From Eubacterium sp. CAG:274 (lineage in GTDB: Bacteria > Bacillota > Clostridia > Lachnospirales > CAG-274), in contig FR888502.1 of NCBI GenBank assembly GCA_000432155.1, forward strand, positions 23,529-87,528: a stretch of DNA of 64,000 nt, read 5' to 3'. The notes under the pieces were generated by a model that was not told where the DNA came from, searched no databases, and saw only the letters and a list, made by a program, of their open reading frames with translations. The position numbers and the translations under genes were made by a program. Numbering within the stretch: position 1 is the stretch's first letter; each line of letters begins with the position of its first letter. Below are positions 53,294 through 62,677 of this stretch, piece by piece.

Positions 53294-55240
53294 TTACCAT
53301 CTTTTAGTCTTGTTTTTGATTTCTTCAGTAATTTCTTTGATGAAATCTTCAACAGCATAAGAGCCTAAATCTTCGCCCTTACATCTTACAGAAAGAGTAT
53401 TGTCGGCAGCTTCCTTTTCGCCTACAACAACAATATAAGGTACTCTTTCGTTTCTTGCTTCTCTAATCTTGTAACCAATCTTTTCTGCTCTTGAGTCAGT
53501 TTCTACCTTGATACCAGCAGCCTTAAATTCAGCTTCAACCTTAGCAGCATAGTCAGCATACTTATCAGAAATAGGAAGAAGTTTAACCTGAACAGGTGCA
53601 AGCCAAGTTGGGAAGTGACCTGCATACTTTTCAATAAGAAGGGCAAGTGTTCTTTCATAGCAACCTAAAGAAGTTCTGTGAATGATGTATGGTCTCTTCT
53701 TCTGACCGTCCTTATCAATGTAGTACATATTAAACTGTTCAGCAAGTAACTGGTCAATCTGAATAGTAATAAGAGTATCTTCCTTACCGAATACATTCTT
53801 AATCTGAATATCAAGCTTTGGACCATAGAAAGCAGCTTCATCAATACCTACAGTATAAGGAACACCTAAATGTTTAAGGATTCTTTCCATAGCACCCTGT
53901 GCTTCGTCCCACTGTTCAGCAGTACCAATGTACTTATCAGTATTGTTAGGGTCCCACTGAGAAAATCTAAAGCTAACATCTTCGTATAAGCCTACAGTCT
54001 TTAACATAAATGTAGCAAGTTCAAGACAACCCTTGAATTCTTCTTCTAACTGGTCTGGTCTTAAAATTAAGTGACCTTCAGAAATAGTGAACTGTCTTAC
54101 TCTGATAAGACCGTGCATTTCGCCTGATGCTTCATTTCTGAAAAGTGTAGAAGTTTCGCCATATCTGCAAGGTAAATCCTTGTAGCTGTGCTGTTCTGCA
54201 TTGTATACCATATACTGGAATGGGCAAGTCATAGGACGGAGAGCAAATACTTCGTCGTCCTTTTCTTCATCGCCAAGAACGAACATACCGTCTTTGTAAT
54301 GGTCCCAATGACCACTAATCTTGTAAAGGTCACTCTTAGCCATTAAAGGAGTCTTAGTTAATAAATAACCTCTCTTTTGTTCTTCGTCTTCAACAAATCT
54401 CTGTAAAGTCTGAACAATTCTTGCACCCTTTGGCATAAGAAGTGGAAGACCCTGACCAATAACATCAGTAGTAGTGAATAAGTGCATTTCTCTACCTAAC
54501 TTGTTGTGGTCACGAAGTTTAGCTTCTTCTCTTGCTTTTATAAATTCGTCAAGGTCAGCAGCCTTTGTAAATGCAGTAGCGTAAATTCTAGCAAGCATTT
54601 TGTTCTTTTCGTTACCTCTCCAGTAAGCACCTGAAGAACCAGCTTCGTTAGTAATCTTAAATGCCTTAATTGGCTTAGTGCTCATAAGGTGAGGGCCTGC
54701 ACAAAGGTCAGTAAAGTCACCCTGCTTGTAGAAAGAAATAACAGCATCTTCAGGAAGGTCTTCAATAAGCTCTACCTTGTAAGGTTCGTCCTGTTCTTTC
54801 ATAAACTTGATAGCTTCTTCTCTAGGAAGTTCATATCTTTCAATAGGAAGATTTTCTTTAACAATCTTCTTCATTTCTTTTTCGATGTCAGCAAATTCTT
54901 CATTTGTAAAAGGCTTTCTGTCAAAATCATAGTAGAAACCTTCATCAGTTGCTGGTCCAATAGCGAGCTTAGTTTCTGGATATAATCTCTTTACAGCCTG
55001 AGCCATAATGTGAGATGCTGTATGTCTGTAAGCCTTTTTACCCTCTGGAGAGTCAAAAGTACAAATTTCAACTGTGCAATCCTTTTCAACTGCATCTCTT
55101 AAATCTGCAACTTCGCCATCAATTTTGCCACAACATGCGTTTCTAGCAAGACCTTCGCTAAGGTCCTTTGCGATTTCAAGAATAGTAGTACCCTTAGCAT
55201 ATGCTTTAGAAGTACCGTCTTTTAATGTTACATTAACCAT
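53294..55240 (-). CDS. thrS: Threonyl-tRNA synthetase
   Basis: ThrS, 648 residues, the full-length form. The N-terminal TGS domain (1-60) starts MVNVTLKDGTSKAYAKGTT. The editing domain has YRHTASHIMAQAV near residue 72. The class II core shows FALRPMTCPFQYMVY and RYGETSTLFRNEASG, and CRYGE-type zinc-site Cys/His residues are present. The anticodon-binding C-terminal domain has WLAPVQVKLLPIS. A Thr T-box leader precedes it. Confidence 0.97.
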   Translation of the reverse strand: MVNVTLKDGTSKAYAKGTTILEIAKDLSEGLARNACCGKIDGEVADLRDAVEKDCTVEICTFDSPEGKKAYRHTASHIMAQAVKRLYPETKLAIGPATDEGFYYDFDRKPFTNEEFADIEKEMKKIVKENLPIERYELPREEAIKFMKEQDEPYKVELIEDLPEDAVISFYKQGDFTDLCAGPHLMSTKPIKAFKITNEAGSSGAYWRGNEKNKMLARIYATAFTKAADLDEFIKAREEAKLRDHNKLGREMHLFTTTDVIGQGLPLLMPKGARIVQTLQRFVEDEEQKRGYLLTKTPLMAKSDLYKISGHWDHYKDGMFVLGDEEKDDEVFALRPMTCPFQYMVYNAEQHSYKDLPCRYGETSTLFRNEASGEMHGLIRVRQFTISEGHLILRPDQLEEEFKGCLELATFMLKTVGLYEDVSFRFSQWDPNNTDKYIGTAEQWDEAQGAMERILKHLGVPYTVGIDEAAFYGPKLDIQIKNVFGKEDTLITIQIDQLLAEQFNMYYIDKDGQKKRPYIIHRTSLGCYERTLALLIEKYAGHFPTWLAPVQVKLLPISDKYADYAAKVEAEFKAAGIKVETDSRAEKIGYKIREARNERVPYIVVVGEKEAADNTLSVRCKGEDLGSYAVEDFIKEITEEIKNKTKRW

Positions 55241-55315
55241 TTTAATTCCTCCATAAAAAATAACTGTGGTAAATAAGATTGGGGCAAATTTACCTAAAAA
55301 TGTTTTTTACGGGTA

Positions 55316-55540
55316 TAAAAAAATCCCTGCCAAAGCAGGGACGATAATAACCGTGGTTCCACCCAAATTGCACATAAAAGTGCCACTTGTCAGCCTTTAA
55401 CGGAGCAAACCGTGCTTTATTAAAGCCACTCAGAGGTGGTTTTCATAGTTGTCATGCAAGGATAATCACAGCACCATATCCCTCTCTGAATACATATTGA
55501 CAAAAATTACTGTCCTCATCACCGTTTTCAATTCAAATTT
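55316..55540 (-). promoter_or_regulatory. thrS T-box: T-box leader of thrS
   Basis: Minus strand: GTGATGAGGACAG at the 5' end, stem I, a likely ACC threonine specifier in GAAAACCACC near 55443-55434, the T-box bulge GGGTGGAACCACGG (about 55364-55351), and a terminator CCCTGC-CAAA-GCAGGG (55325-55340, shown as plus) with a T run. Layout is that of a class I T-box. Confidence 0.9.
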
Positions 55541-55541
55541 A

Positions 55542-55569
55542 ATTATATCATCAAAATTTTAAAAGTCAA
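55542..55569 (-). promoter_or_regulatory. thrS promoter
   Basis: Minus strand TTGACT (55569-55564), 16 bases, TATAAT (55547-55542). Confidence 0.75.
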
Positions 55570-55689
55570 GAATATTTAAAAACATAGTTAATTCTTTTAA
55601 TTATGGCATAGTTGAACAAGCTAAAAAAGAGTAAAGATTGTTTACTCAGAATAAATTCGTTAAGGATAGGATTTTATAGTTAAATTATT

Positions 55690-55965
55690 TCAGGGCATTT
55701 TAGGGCAAGTTTTAGGGAAAATTATAGAGTGATTTTTTTTTAACGCAAAGTGGCTTGTTTACTGGGGTTGTAGGCTGTTTTGAAATTTTTAGGGTGAAAT
55801 TTATGATTTTTTTATACTATATTATATTTTATATATTTATTTTTAATAATTTTATTTATAAAAAATATGCCCTAAATTCCCTAAGTGGCTTATTTACTGG
55901 CTTTCGGGACTTTTATTTTGCCCTAAACATGCCCTAAACATGCCCTGAACTTGCCCTAAAAATTT
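55690..55965. repeat. CCCTAA/TTAGGG-rich element with 11-bp tandem repeats and an inverted copy
   Basis: Four 11-bp units TGCCCTAAACA (or close) begin at 55919, 55930, 55941 and 55952. Their inverted relatives lie at 55690-55717 (AGGGCATTTTAGGGC, then AAGTTTTAGGG). AAGTGGCTTGTTTACTGG near 55748 recurs as AAGTGGCTTATTTACTGG near 55875. The open frame of about 60 codons inside is low-complexity and not a credible gene. Confidence 0.65.
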
Positions 55966-56027
55966 TTTATAAAAAACACAAATAAATTAATAAATATTAA
56001 ATTTAGCATAATATTTGAAATATAATA

Positions 56028-56056
56028 TTGTAAGCCTAATTTTTTTGGGATATAAT
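56028..56056 (+). promoter_or_regulatory. Promoter of the nitrilase-patatin pair
   Basis: TTGTAA (56028-56033), 17 bases, TATAAT (56051-56056), 23 bases before the start codon. Confidence 0.75.
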
Positions 56057-56079
56057 TACAGAAAAAAGGGGGTTGAAGT

Positions 56080-56853
56080 ATGAAAGTTGCTATGTGTCAG
56101 ACAAATATTATATGGGAAGACAAAGAGAAGAATATAGAAAAATGTGTTGAATTTATAGAACAGGCAAAAAAGCACAACATAGAATTAATGCTATTTCCTG
56201 AAATGAGTTTTACTGGTTTTTCTATGAATATTAATAATACAAAAGAGAATTATAATTATACAGTACAAAAGATTTCTAAAATAGCAAGGGAAAATAAAAT
56301 TGCTATAGGATTTGGCTGGGTTGAAGAAATGGGGCATAAAGCCAGAAATAAGTATACAGTAGTCAATTCAGAGGGGAATGTTTTGGCTGACTATGCAAAA
56401 ATACACCCTTTCAGCTATAGTGGAGAGGATAAGTATTTTGTTTCCGGAGCAAGTCTTTCAAAGTTTAAGTTTGATAATTTTACAATAGGTCTACTTATTT
56501 GTTATGACTTGAGATTTCCGGAAATTTTTCAGGCACTTTCAAAGGAATGTGATGCAATAGTTGTAGCTGCCAACTGGCCAGCATCTCGAAAAAAACATTG
56601 GAAAACTCTTTTAAAGGCTAGAGCTATTGAAAATCAAGTATACATTTTTGCCATAAATTGTGTAGGTAAAGTTGGAGATTTAAGATACTCAGGGGATAGT
56701 TGCATTATAAATCCTAATGGCGATGTGCTTTCAAGCCTTTCAAAAGTAGAAGGTATGGTAATAGGAGATATTACAAATGATGTAAAACAGTATAGAAGTG
56801 ATTTTCCTACTAGAAAGGACAGAATACCGGAATTTTATAAAACTCTATTTTAG
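56080..56853 (+). CDS. Carbon-nitrogen hydrolase (omega-amidase/nitrilase superfamily)
   Basis: A 257-residue amidase. The Glu-Lys-Cys triad is visible: LFPEMSFTGFS (Glu near residue 42), YAKIHPFSYSGE (Lys near 108) and GLLICYDLRFPEIF (Cys near 142). It resembles YafV-type omega-amidases that hydrolyse 2-oxoglutaramate or 2-oxosuccinamate, which repair by-products of transamination. GGGGG precedes the ATG. It is followed 11 bases later by the patatin gene. Confidence 0.9.
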   Translation: MKVAMCQTNIIWEDKEKNIEKCVEFIEQAKKHNIELMLFPEMSFTGFSMNINNTKENYNYTVQKISKIARENKIAIGFGWVEEMGHKARNKYTVVNSEGNVLADYAKIHPFSYSGEDKYFVSGASLSKFKFDNFTIGLLICYDLRFPEIFQALSKECDAIVVAANWPASRKKHWKTLLKARAIENQVYIFAINCVGKVGDLRYSGDSCIINPNGDVLSSLSKVEGMVIGDITNDVKQYRSDFPTRKDRIPEFYKTLF

Positions 56854-56864
56854 GATGTGATTTT

Positions 56865-57779
56865 TTGAACAAGGGTTATGGACTTGTATTAAATGGTGGT
56901 GGTGCAAAGGGTGCTTACCAAATAGGGGTTTGGGCTGCTTTGCGTCAACTGGAACTATATGACGAAATAACAGCTGTTTCAGGTACTTCTGTAGGTGCTT
57001 TAAATGCACTATTAATAGGGCAAGACGATTTTGACAAGGCTATAAATGTGTGGAAAACTATAAAACAGGAGGATATAACACCTTTTGGCTCTAAAAATTC
57101 GGGAACGGAAAATATTTTAGAAATATCCAGAAAAGCTATGGAAAAAATAGATACCTTAGGTGTAGACCCCAATGGTTTTGCAAATGCAGTTGCCAAAATT
57201 TTGCCTCTGGGAAAAGATATAGTTAAAAGTAGAATGACGGATATTTACAAGGTTATATTCGATACAAAGGGATTTTGTTCTCAAGACGGCTTGGAAAATA
57301 TATTAAGAGAAAATATAAATATGGAAAGTTTAAGAGTCGGCAGAACAGTTTATGCCTGTGCAAGTAAAATTTCAGAAAATGAACTTTTTACACCTTATTA
57401 CTTTATGTTAAATAAAGAAGAAAAGGAAAAAATAATTGAAATTGCATTGGCGTCCAGTGCTATATATCCTGTGTATGGAACAAAGAAAATAAATGGGGAG
57501 CTGTATCTTGACGGTGGTTTTTCTGACAATGTTCCTATACAACCTCTTTACGATATAGGCTATAGAAAATTTATAATAGTTTATTTGACAAATAGAAAAA
57601 TTCCGGATAAAAGCAAGTATAAGAATTGCAAGTTTATAGAAGTTATTCCAGATGAAACTATGAAAGATGATATGTATACAGTTATAAATTTTGAGAGAAC
57701 TGTATTGGATAAATATATGGATAAAGGATACCACGATACAATGGTTGAATTTATTTCAAGAGGTTTTAAAAGAAAATAA
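56865..57779 (+). CDS. Patatin-like phospholipase
   Basis: A 304-residue serine acyl hydrolase. GLVLNGGGAKGAYQIGVW at the N-terminus is the glycine-rich oxyanion loop, AVSGTSVGALNALL near residue 43 holds the nucleophile (GxSxG), and LYLDGGFSDNVPIQPLYD near residue 211 holds the catalytic Asp (DGG). Probable cytoplasmic lipase acting on membrane lipids. The start is TTG 56865, with AGGATGTGA upstream. Confidence 0.92.
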   Translation: MNKGYGLVLNGGGAKGAYQIGVWAALRQLELYDEITAVSGTSVGALNALLIGQDDFDKAINVWKTIKQEDITPFGSKNSGTENILEISRKAMEKIDTLGVDPNGFANAVAKILPLGKDIVKSRMTDIYKVIFDTKGFCSQDGLENILRENINMESLRVGRTVYACASKISENELFTPYYFMLNKEEKEKIIEIALASSAIYPVYGTKKINGELYLDGGFSDNVPIQPLYDIGYRKFIIVYLTNRKIPDKSKYKNCKFIEVIPDETMKDDMYTVINFERTVLDKYMDKGYHDTMVEFISRGFKRK

Positions 57780-57917
57780 AAATAGTGAAAAATGTAAACC
57801 GTAAAACGACTATGTAAACCATTGTTTTACGGTATTTTTTTACAGAAAAATGGAAAATGTAAAATTGGTGTAATTTTACGGTGGACAAATGTTTTTTAGA
57901 AAAATACAAAAAAATGC

Positions 57918-57946
57918 TTGCTTTTTTGTCGAAAGTGTGGTATAGT
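57918..57946 (+). promoter_or_regulatory. Promoter of ACT-hom-ask cluster with Spo0A-like box in the spacer
   Basis: TTGCTT (57918-57923), 17 bases, TATAGT (57941-57946). The spacer contains a perfect 0A box TGTCGAA (57927-57933), a position expected to repress rather than activate. Confidence 0.5.
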
Positions 57947-57988
57947 TCCACCTATGGAATACAGATGTATATAGAGGGAGTACAAAAT

Positions 57989-58432
57989 ATGGACAATTCT
58001 TCGGAATTAATTATTGTGGATAAAAAGGTGCTGCCTGAGGTATTCACTAAAGTATTGCAGGTAAAAGAACTGCTTAACTCTGGAGGCATTACCTCGGTAC
58101 AAGAGGCTGTCGACAAAGTTGGAGTAAGTAGAAGTGCTTACTATAAATATAAGGACCATGTGTTTACATTAGGAGAAAGTACACGAGGTCGAACAGCGAT
58201 AATTTCTATAAATTTGGCTGATGAGGCTGGCATACTTTCAAATGTTCTTAATGCTATTTCTGCTAGTGGTGCTAATGTTCTTACTATTAATCAGACAATA
58301 CCTATAAACAATGTGGCCAATGTCACAATCAGTATAGAAACAGGAGAGTTAGTCATTGGTTTGACTAAGCTTTTAAATAAAATTGCCAAAATGCAAGGTG
58401 TTATGTCCTTGAAGATTATTGCGAGGGAGTGA
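57989..58432 (+). CDS. pheB: ACT domain protein, UPF0735/PheB-like
   Basis: About 147 residues. The N-terminal helix-turn-helix-like part (VQEAVDKVGVSRSAYYKYKDHVF) precedes an ACT domain (SINLADEAGILSNVLNAIS, then NVANVTISIETG), a fold that binds amino acids. The family is often next to hom or pheA. I chose ATG 57989 (GAGGGAG upstream); the longer frame to 57881 crosses the promoter. Overlap of 4 to 6 bases with the hom translation region suggests coupling and amino-acid-sensing control. Confidence 0.88.
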   Translation: MDNSSELIIVDKKVLPEVFTKVLQVKELLNSGGITSVQEAVDKVGVSRSAYYKYKDHVFTLGESTRGRTAIISINLADEAGILSNVLNAISASGANVLTINQTIPINNVANVTISIETGELVIGLTKLLNKIAKMQGVMSLKIIARE

Positions 58433-58437
58433 ATTTA

Positions 58438-59676
58438 ATGGCAAATATAGCAGTATTGGGCTACGGTACAGTAGGCTCAGGTGTAGTTGAGGTTCTCAAT
58501 ACAAACAAGGACAGAATTAATTCTAAGTCTTATGAACCTATCAACATCAAATATGTTTTAGATTTAAGAGATTTCCCAGGTGACCCTGTTCAGGAAATTA
58601 TTACTCACGATTACAATGATATTTTAAATGATAATACTATTGATGTAGTTGTTGAAGTAATGGGTGGTATTAACCCAGCTTACACATTTGTTAAGCAGGC
58701 TCTTGAATCTGGAAAGAGTGTTTGTACATCTAACAAGGAACTTGTTGCTGCTCATGGTGGAGAGCTTATGGCTCTTGCTAAGGAATACAATGTAAACTTC
58801 CTCTATGAAGCAAGTGTTGGTGGTGGTATCCCAATTATCAGACCAATTAACAGAAGTATTACTTCTGATGAAATCGTTAAGATTGTTGGTATTTTAAATG
58901 GTACTACAAACTATATGCTCACTAAGATGTCTGAAGAAGGTCTTGAATACAATGATGTTTTAAGTGATGCACAGGCTAAGGGTTATGCTGAAAGAAATCC
59001 TGACGCCGATGTTGAAGGTTATGATGCTTGTAGAAAAATTGCTATTTTAGCATCTCTTGCAACAGAAAAGACAGTTTCTTATGATGATATTTATACAGAA
59101 GGTATTACAAATATCTCTAAGACAGATATGGACTATGTAAAGAAGATGGGTTGCTCTATTAAGCTCCTTGCTACAGCTGATTTTGAAAATGGCAAGGTTT
59201 GGGCTAGAGTTGCTCCAGCTATTGTAAATAAAGAAAATCCACTTTCTATGGTAAATGATGTATTCAATGCTATTTTACTTCAGGGTAATATGCTTGGCGA
59301 TGTTATGTTCTATGGTAAGGGTGCTGGTAAGCTCCCTACTGCTAGTGCTGTAGTAAGTGATATTGTAGAAGCTGTAAATCACAAAAATATTAACCTTGGT
59401 ATTGGTTGGTCTGCTGAAAAGCAGGAACTTATGAACATTGACGAAGTTGAAACTCGCAAGTTCGTAAGAATTGAATATAATGATAAAGAAAAGGCTAAGG
59501 CTGATGTTAAGAGTGTATTCGGCGTAGATGAAGTAATCGAATTCTTCGGTCTTGATGGCGAATTTGCTTTCGTTACAAACAAGGCTAAGGAAAAGGAATT
59601 AAATGATAAATTAAATGAATTATTGAACTGTGACGGTGTTGTAGGTATCCTCAACACAATCAGAGTTGAAGATTAG
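58438..59676 (+). CDS. hom: Homoserine dehydrogenase
   Basis: Hom reduces aspartate semialdehyde to homoserine for threonine and methionine. The product (412 residues) has the NAD(P) fold IAVLGYGTVGSGVVEVL, VTSNK-type VCTSNKELVAAHG, EASVGGGIPIIRPI, and GILNGTTNYMLTKM, and ends in an ACT domain for threonine feedback. ATG 58438 lies 8 bases after GAGGGAG. It is followed closely by the aspartokinase gene. Confidence 0.95.
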   Translation: MANIAVLGYGTVGSGVVEVLNTNKDRINSKSYEPINIKYVLDLRDFPGDPVQEIITHDYNDILNDNTIDVVVEVMGGINPAYTFVKQALESGKSVCTSNKELVAAHGGELMALAKEYNVNFLYEASVGGGIPIIRPINRSITSDEIVKIVGILNGTTNYMLTKMSEEGLEYNDVLSDAQAKGYAERNPDADVEGYDACRKIAILASLATEKTVSYDDIYTEGITNISKTDMDYVKKMGCSIKLLATADFENGKVWARVAPAIVNKENPLSMVNDVFNAILLQGNMLGDVMFYGKGAGKLPTASAVVSDIVEAVNHKNINLGIGWSAEKQELMNIDEVETRKFVRIEYNDKEKAKADVKSVFGVDEVIEFFGLDGEFAFVTNKAKEKELNDKLNELLNCDGVVGILNTIRVED

Positions 59677-59688
59677 GAGGCAAATATT

Positions 59689-60912
59689 GTGTTAATCGTA
59701 AAAAAATTTGGTGGTAGCTCTGTTGCCAATGCAGAAAGAATTAATCATGTTGCACAGACTATCGTAAACAGCTATAAAGAGGGCAATCAGGTTGTAGTTG
59801 TTTTAAGTGCTCAGGGTGATACTACTGACGAACTTATTGAAAAAGCTAAGGAAATTAATCCAAACGCATCAAAGAGAGAAATGGATATGCTTTTATCAAC
59901 TGGTGAACAGCAGTCTGTTGCTTTAATGGCTATGGCTATTAACAAGCTTGGCTATCCAGCAATTTCTTTAAATGCTTTCCAGTGCAATATCTATTCAACT
60001 TCAACATATAGCAATGCTAGAATTAAGGATATTTCAACTGAAAGAATTAATAACGAACTTGAAAAGAAGAATATTGTTATTATTACAGGTTTCCAGGGTG
60101 TAAATAGACATCTTGATGTAACAACTTTAGGTAGAGGTGGTTCTGATACTTCTGCTGTAGCTCTTGCTGCAAAGTTAGGTGCTGACCTTTGCGAAATCTA
60201 CACAGATGTAGATGGCGTATATACTTCTGACCCTAGAGTGGTTAAGAATGCTAAGAAGCTTGATGAAATTACTTATGATGAAATGCTTGAGCTCGCTAGT
60301 TTAGGTGCTAAGGTACTTCATAACCGTTCAGTAGAACTTGCTAAAAAATATAATGTAAATTTAGTTGTACGCTCAAGTATGACAGATGCAGAAGGTACAA
60401 TCGTTAAGGAGGAAGTAAAAGTGGAAAAGATGTTAGTTAGTGGTGTAGCTGTAGATAAAGATGTTGCTAGAATAGCTGTTGTTGGTTTAAAGGATGAACC
60501 AGGTGTTGCATTCAAAATCTTCTCTTTATTAAGCAAGGAAAAGATTAGTGTAGATATTATTATCCAGTCTATTGGTAGAAGCAATACAAAGGATATTTCA
60601 TTTACAGTTGCAGAAGGCGATTGCGATGAAGCTCTTAGAATTTTAAATGAACACAAGGAAAGACTTGGTTTCGAAGATGTTACAGCAAACAAGGCTGTTG
60701 CTAAGGTTTCTGTTGTTGGTGCTGGTATGGCTACTAACTCAGGTGTTGCATCTATGCTTTTCGAAGCTACATTTGATGCAGGTATCAATGTAAAGATGAT
60801 TTCTACTTCTGAAATTAAGATTTCTATTCTTGTTAAGGATTCTGATGCAGACAGAGCTGCTATTGCTATCCACGACAAGTTTATGAGCGAATCAATCAAC
60901 GCTAGACAGTAA
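59689..60912 (+). CDS. lysC: Aspartate kinase
   Basis: Aspartokinase phosphorylates aspartate, the first step to lysine, threonine and methionine. At 407 residues it is a monofunctional form with KKFGGSSVANAERI at the start, TTLGRGGSDTSAVALAAKLGA near residue 144, and two C-terminal ACT domains (VAVVGLKDEPGVAFKIFSLL and the last ~70 residues). The start is GTG 59689, with AGGAGG 8 bases upstream. Which end product inhibits it cannot be told. Confidence 0.95.
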   Translation: MLIVKKFGGSSVANAERINHVAQTIVNSYKEGNQVVVVLSAQGDTTDELIEKAKEINPNASKREMDMLLSTGEQQSVALMAMAINKLGYPAISLNAFQCNIYSTSTYSNARIKDISTERINNELEKKNIVIITGFQGVNRHLDVTTLGRGGSDTSAVALAAKLGADLCEIYTDVDGVYTSDPRVVKNAKKLDEITYDEMLELASLGAKVLHNRSVELAKKYNVNLVVRSSMTDAEGTIVKEEVKVEKMLVSGVAVDKDVARIAVVGLKDEPGVAFKIFSLLSKEKISVDIIIQSIGRSNTKDISFTVAEGDCDEALRILNEHKERLGFEDVTANKAVAKVSVVGAGMATNSGVASMLFEATFDAGINVKMISTSEIKISILVKDSDADRAAIAIHDKFMSESINARQ

Positions 60913-60945
60913 TTAAAAATATTTGTAAACTTTTCAAAAAAGGTC

Positions 60946-60974
60946 TTTACAATTTGGAATAATGGTGCTATACT
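60946..60974 (+). promoter_or_regulatory. Promoter of the trp operon
   Basis: TTTACA (60946-60951), 17 bases, TATACT (60969-60974). Confidence 0.7.
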
Positions 60975-60980
60975 TGTTTC

Positions 60981-61227
60981 AATTTCAAAGATGAATGTCG
61001 ATGACTAAGAGGAGTACCCTTTTACAAATGTTTCAGAGAGTCGGTGGTTGGTGTGAACCGATACAGAGGTTTTAGGGGAATGGACTTACAGACTTGTAGG
61101 CGAAAGCATTATGTTATTAGCTTGCAACGGGCTCTCCCGTTATAGAGATAAGATATGTTGGTATCTGATTGGGTGGCTTAATAGGCGAATTATATGACCT
61201 TGTCCAATTTTGGACAAGGTCTTTTTG
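60981..61227 (+). promoter_or_regulatory. trp T-box: Tryptophan T-box leader of trpE
   Basis: The leader carries GTCGATGACTAAGAGGAGTA, the AGAGAG and GTCGGTGGTTGGTGTGAACCGAT distal motifs (given in parts), and a GGGGAATGGAC specifier loop with UGG at 61081-61083, the tryptophan codon. The bulge GGGTGGCTTAATAGGCG has UGGC (61174-61177), matching the GCCA end expected of tRNA-Trp. The terminator GACCTTGTCC/GGACAAGGTC with T5 is at 61196-61227. Confidence 0.9.
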
Positions 61228-61294
61228 TATATATAACAGATATTTACATTTCATAATTTGGCATATAATTAATTGTTTTATGGAGGTAATGGAA

Positions 61295-62677
61295 ATGAAA
61301 ATTTTAAAAACTTTTGTTCGTGAGTTTTCTGGTGATACAGAAACACCTATTACTCTTTTTTACAAATATGTAGGAAATGAAAAAGGCTTTTTGCTTGAAT
61401 CAAGAGGCGAGGGTAAAACAAATTACTCATTTATGGGTAAACACCCTATGGCTATTTTAAGCGGAAATGACAAATTGACTATTGATGAAAAGGGTAAAAA
61501 GACAGTAGTTGAGGGAAAGCTTTTAGATAGTGTAAGAGATTATATGAAAGGCTTTAAAATCGAAACTGACCTTGACCTTTGCTACACAGGTGGTGCTGTT
61601 GGTGGTGTTGGCTACGATATTATAAGACAGTATGAAAACATACCAGACACAAACAAAGAGGTTGTAGGTACTCCAACAGTTCATTTAATGGTATTTGACG
61701 AATTTATAGCCTATGACCACCTCCACGATAAAATAATACTTGTTGCTCTTGCTGAAAAGGAAGAAGATGCAATTCCTGTACTTGACAGAATGGAAAGAGA
61801 AATTAAAACTTCTGTTCCAGAAGAACACTATGCACTTCAACCTACTAAAAAAATTCAGTTTACTTCAAATATGACTGAAGAAAAGTACGAAGAAATAGTT
61901 GAAAAGGCTAAAAAATATATTTATGACGGCGATATTTTCCAAGTAGTTCTTTCTCAAAGACTTACAGCAGAAACAGACCAAAAACCTATTGATTTATACA
62001 GAAAATTAAGAGCAATAAATCCATCTCCATATTTACTTTACTTAAACTTTGGCGATTATCAGGTTGCCGGTAGTTCTCCAGAAATGCTTGTTGAAGTTTC
62101 AGGTAACAAAGTTAAGACTTGCCCAATAGCTGGTACAAGAAAAAGAGGTAAAAACTTAAAAGAAGATATAGAACTTGCAGAGGGTCTTTTAAATGATGAA
62201 AAGGAAATAGCAGAACACACAATGCTTGTAGACCTTGCCAGAAATGATATGGGTAGAGTATCAAAGATTGGTTCAGTAAAGGTAACAGAGCTTAAACAAA
62301 TTCATTATTACTCTCATGTTATGCACATTGTTAGTCTTGTTGAGGGCGAAAAGAGAGAAGATAAGGATTGCTTTGATGTTCTTTCAACTTTCTTACCAGC
62401 TGGTACACTTTCAGGTGCTCCTAAAATTAGAGCTATGGAAATTATTGAAGAACTTGAAGAAGAAAAAAGAGGTCTTTATGGTGGCTCAATAGGTTACTTT
62501 AGTTTCAATGGTAATATGGATATGTGTATTGCAATCCGTACAATGATTATTAAAGATAAAAAGATTTATATGCAGGCAGGTGCCGGAATTGTTGCTGACT
62601 CTATTCCAAAGAATGAATATGAAGAAAGCCACAACAAAGTTAGAGCCCTTGTTAAAACAATAGGAGGAGAAGTATAA
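61295..62677 (+). CDS. trpE: Anthranilate synthase component I
   Basis: TrpE makes anthranilate from chorismate. The product (460 residues) has IFQVVLSQRL near residue 215, LRAINPSPYLLYLNFGDYQVAG, SPEMLVEV, CPIAGTRKRG, LVDLARNDMGRVSKIG and TLSGAPKIRAMEII: the chorismate-binding core. ATG 61295 follows GGAGG (61282-61286) by 8 bases. The longer frame back to 61169 lies inside the T-box and is not used. It overlaps trpG. Confidence 0.95.
   Translation: MKILKTFVREFSGDTETPITLFYKYVGNEKGFLLESRGEGKTNYSFMGKHPMAILSGNDKLTIDEKGKKTVVEGKLLDSVRDYMKGFKIETDLDLCYTGGAVGGVGYDIIRQYENIPDTNKEVVGTPTVHLMVFDEFIAYDHLHDKIILVALAEKEEDAIPVLDRMEREIKTSVPEEHYALQPTKKIQFTSNMTEEKYEEIVEKAKKYIYDGDIFQVVLSQRLTAETDQKPIDLYRKLRAINPSPYLLYLNFGDYQVAGSSPEMLVEVSGNKVKTCPIAGTRKRGKNLKEDIELAEGLLNDEKEIAEHTMLVDLARNDMGRVSKIGSVKVTELKQIHYYSHVMHIVSLVEGEKREDKDCFDVLSTFLPAGTLSGAPKIRAMEIIEELEEEKRGLYGGSIGYFSFNGNMDMCIAIRTMIIKDKKIYMQAGAGIVADSIPKNEYEESHNKVRALVKTIGGEV

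Noticed and set aside
55755..55937. 60-codon frame in the CCCTAA-rich element
   Set aside because: Low-complexity Phe/Ile/Tyr translation, no ribosome site, and explained by repeats.
60318..60899. Minus-strand open frame over aspartokinase
   Set aside because: Shadow frame opposite conserved ACT domains.
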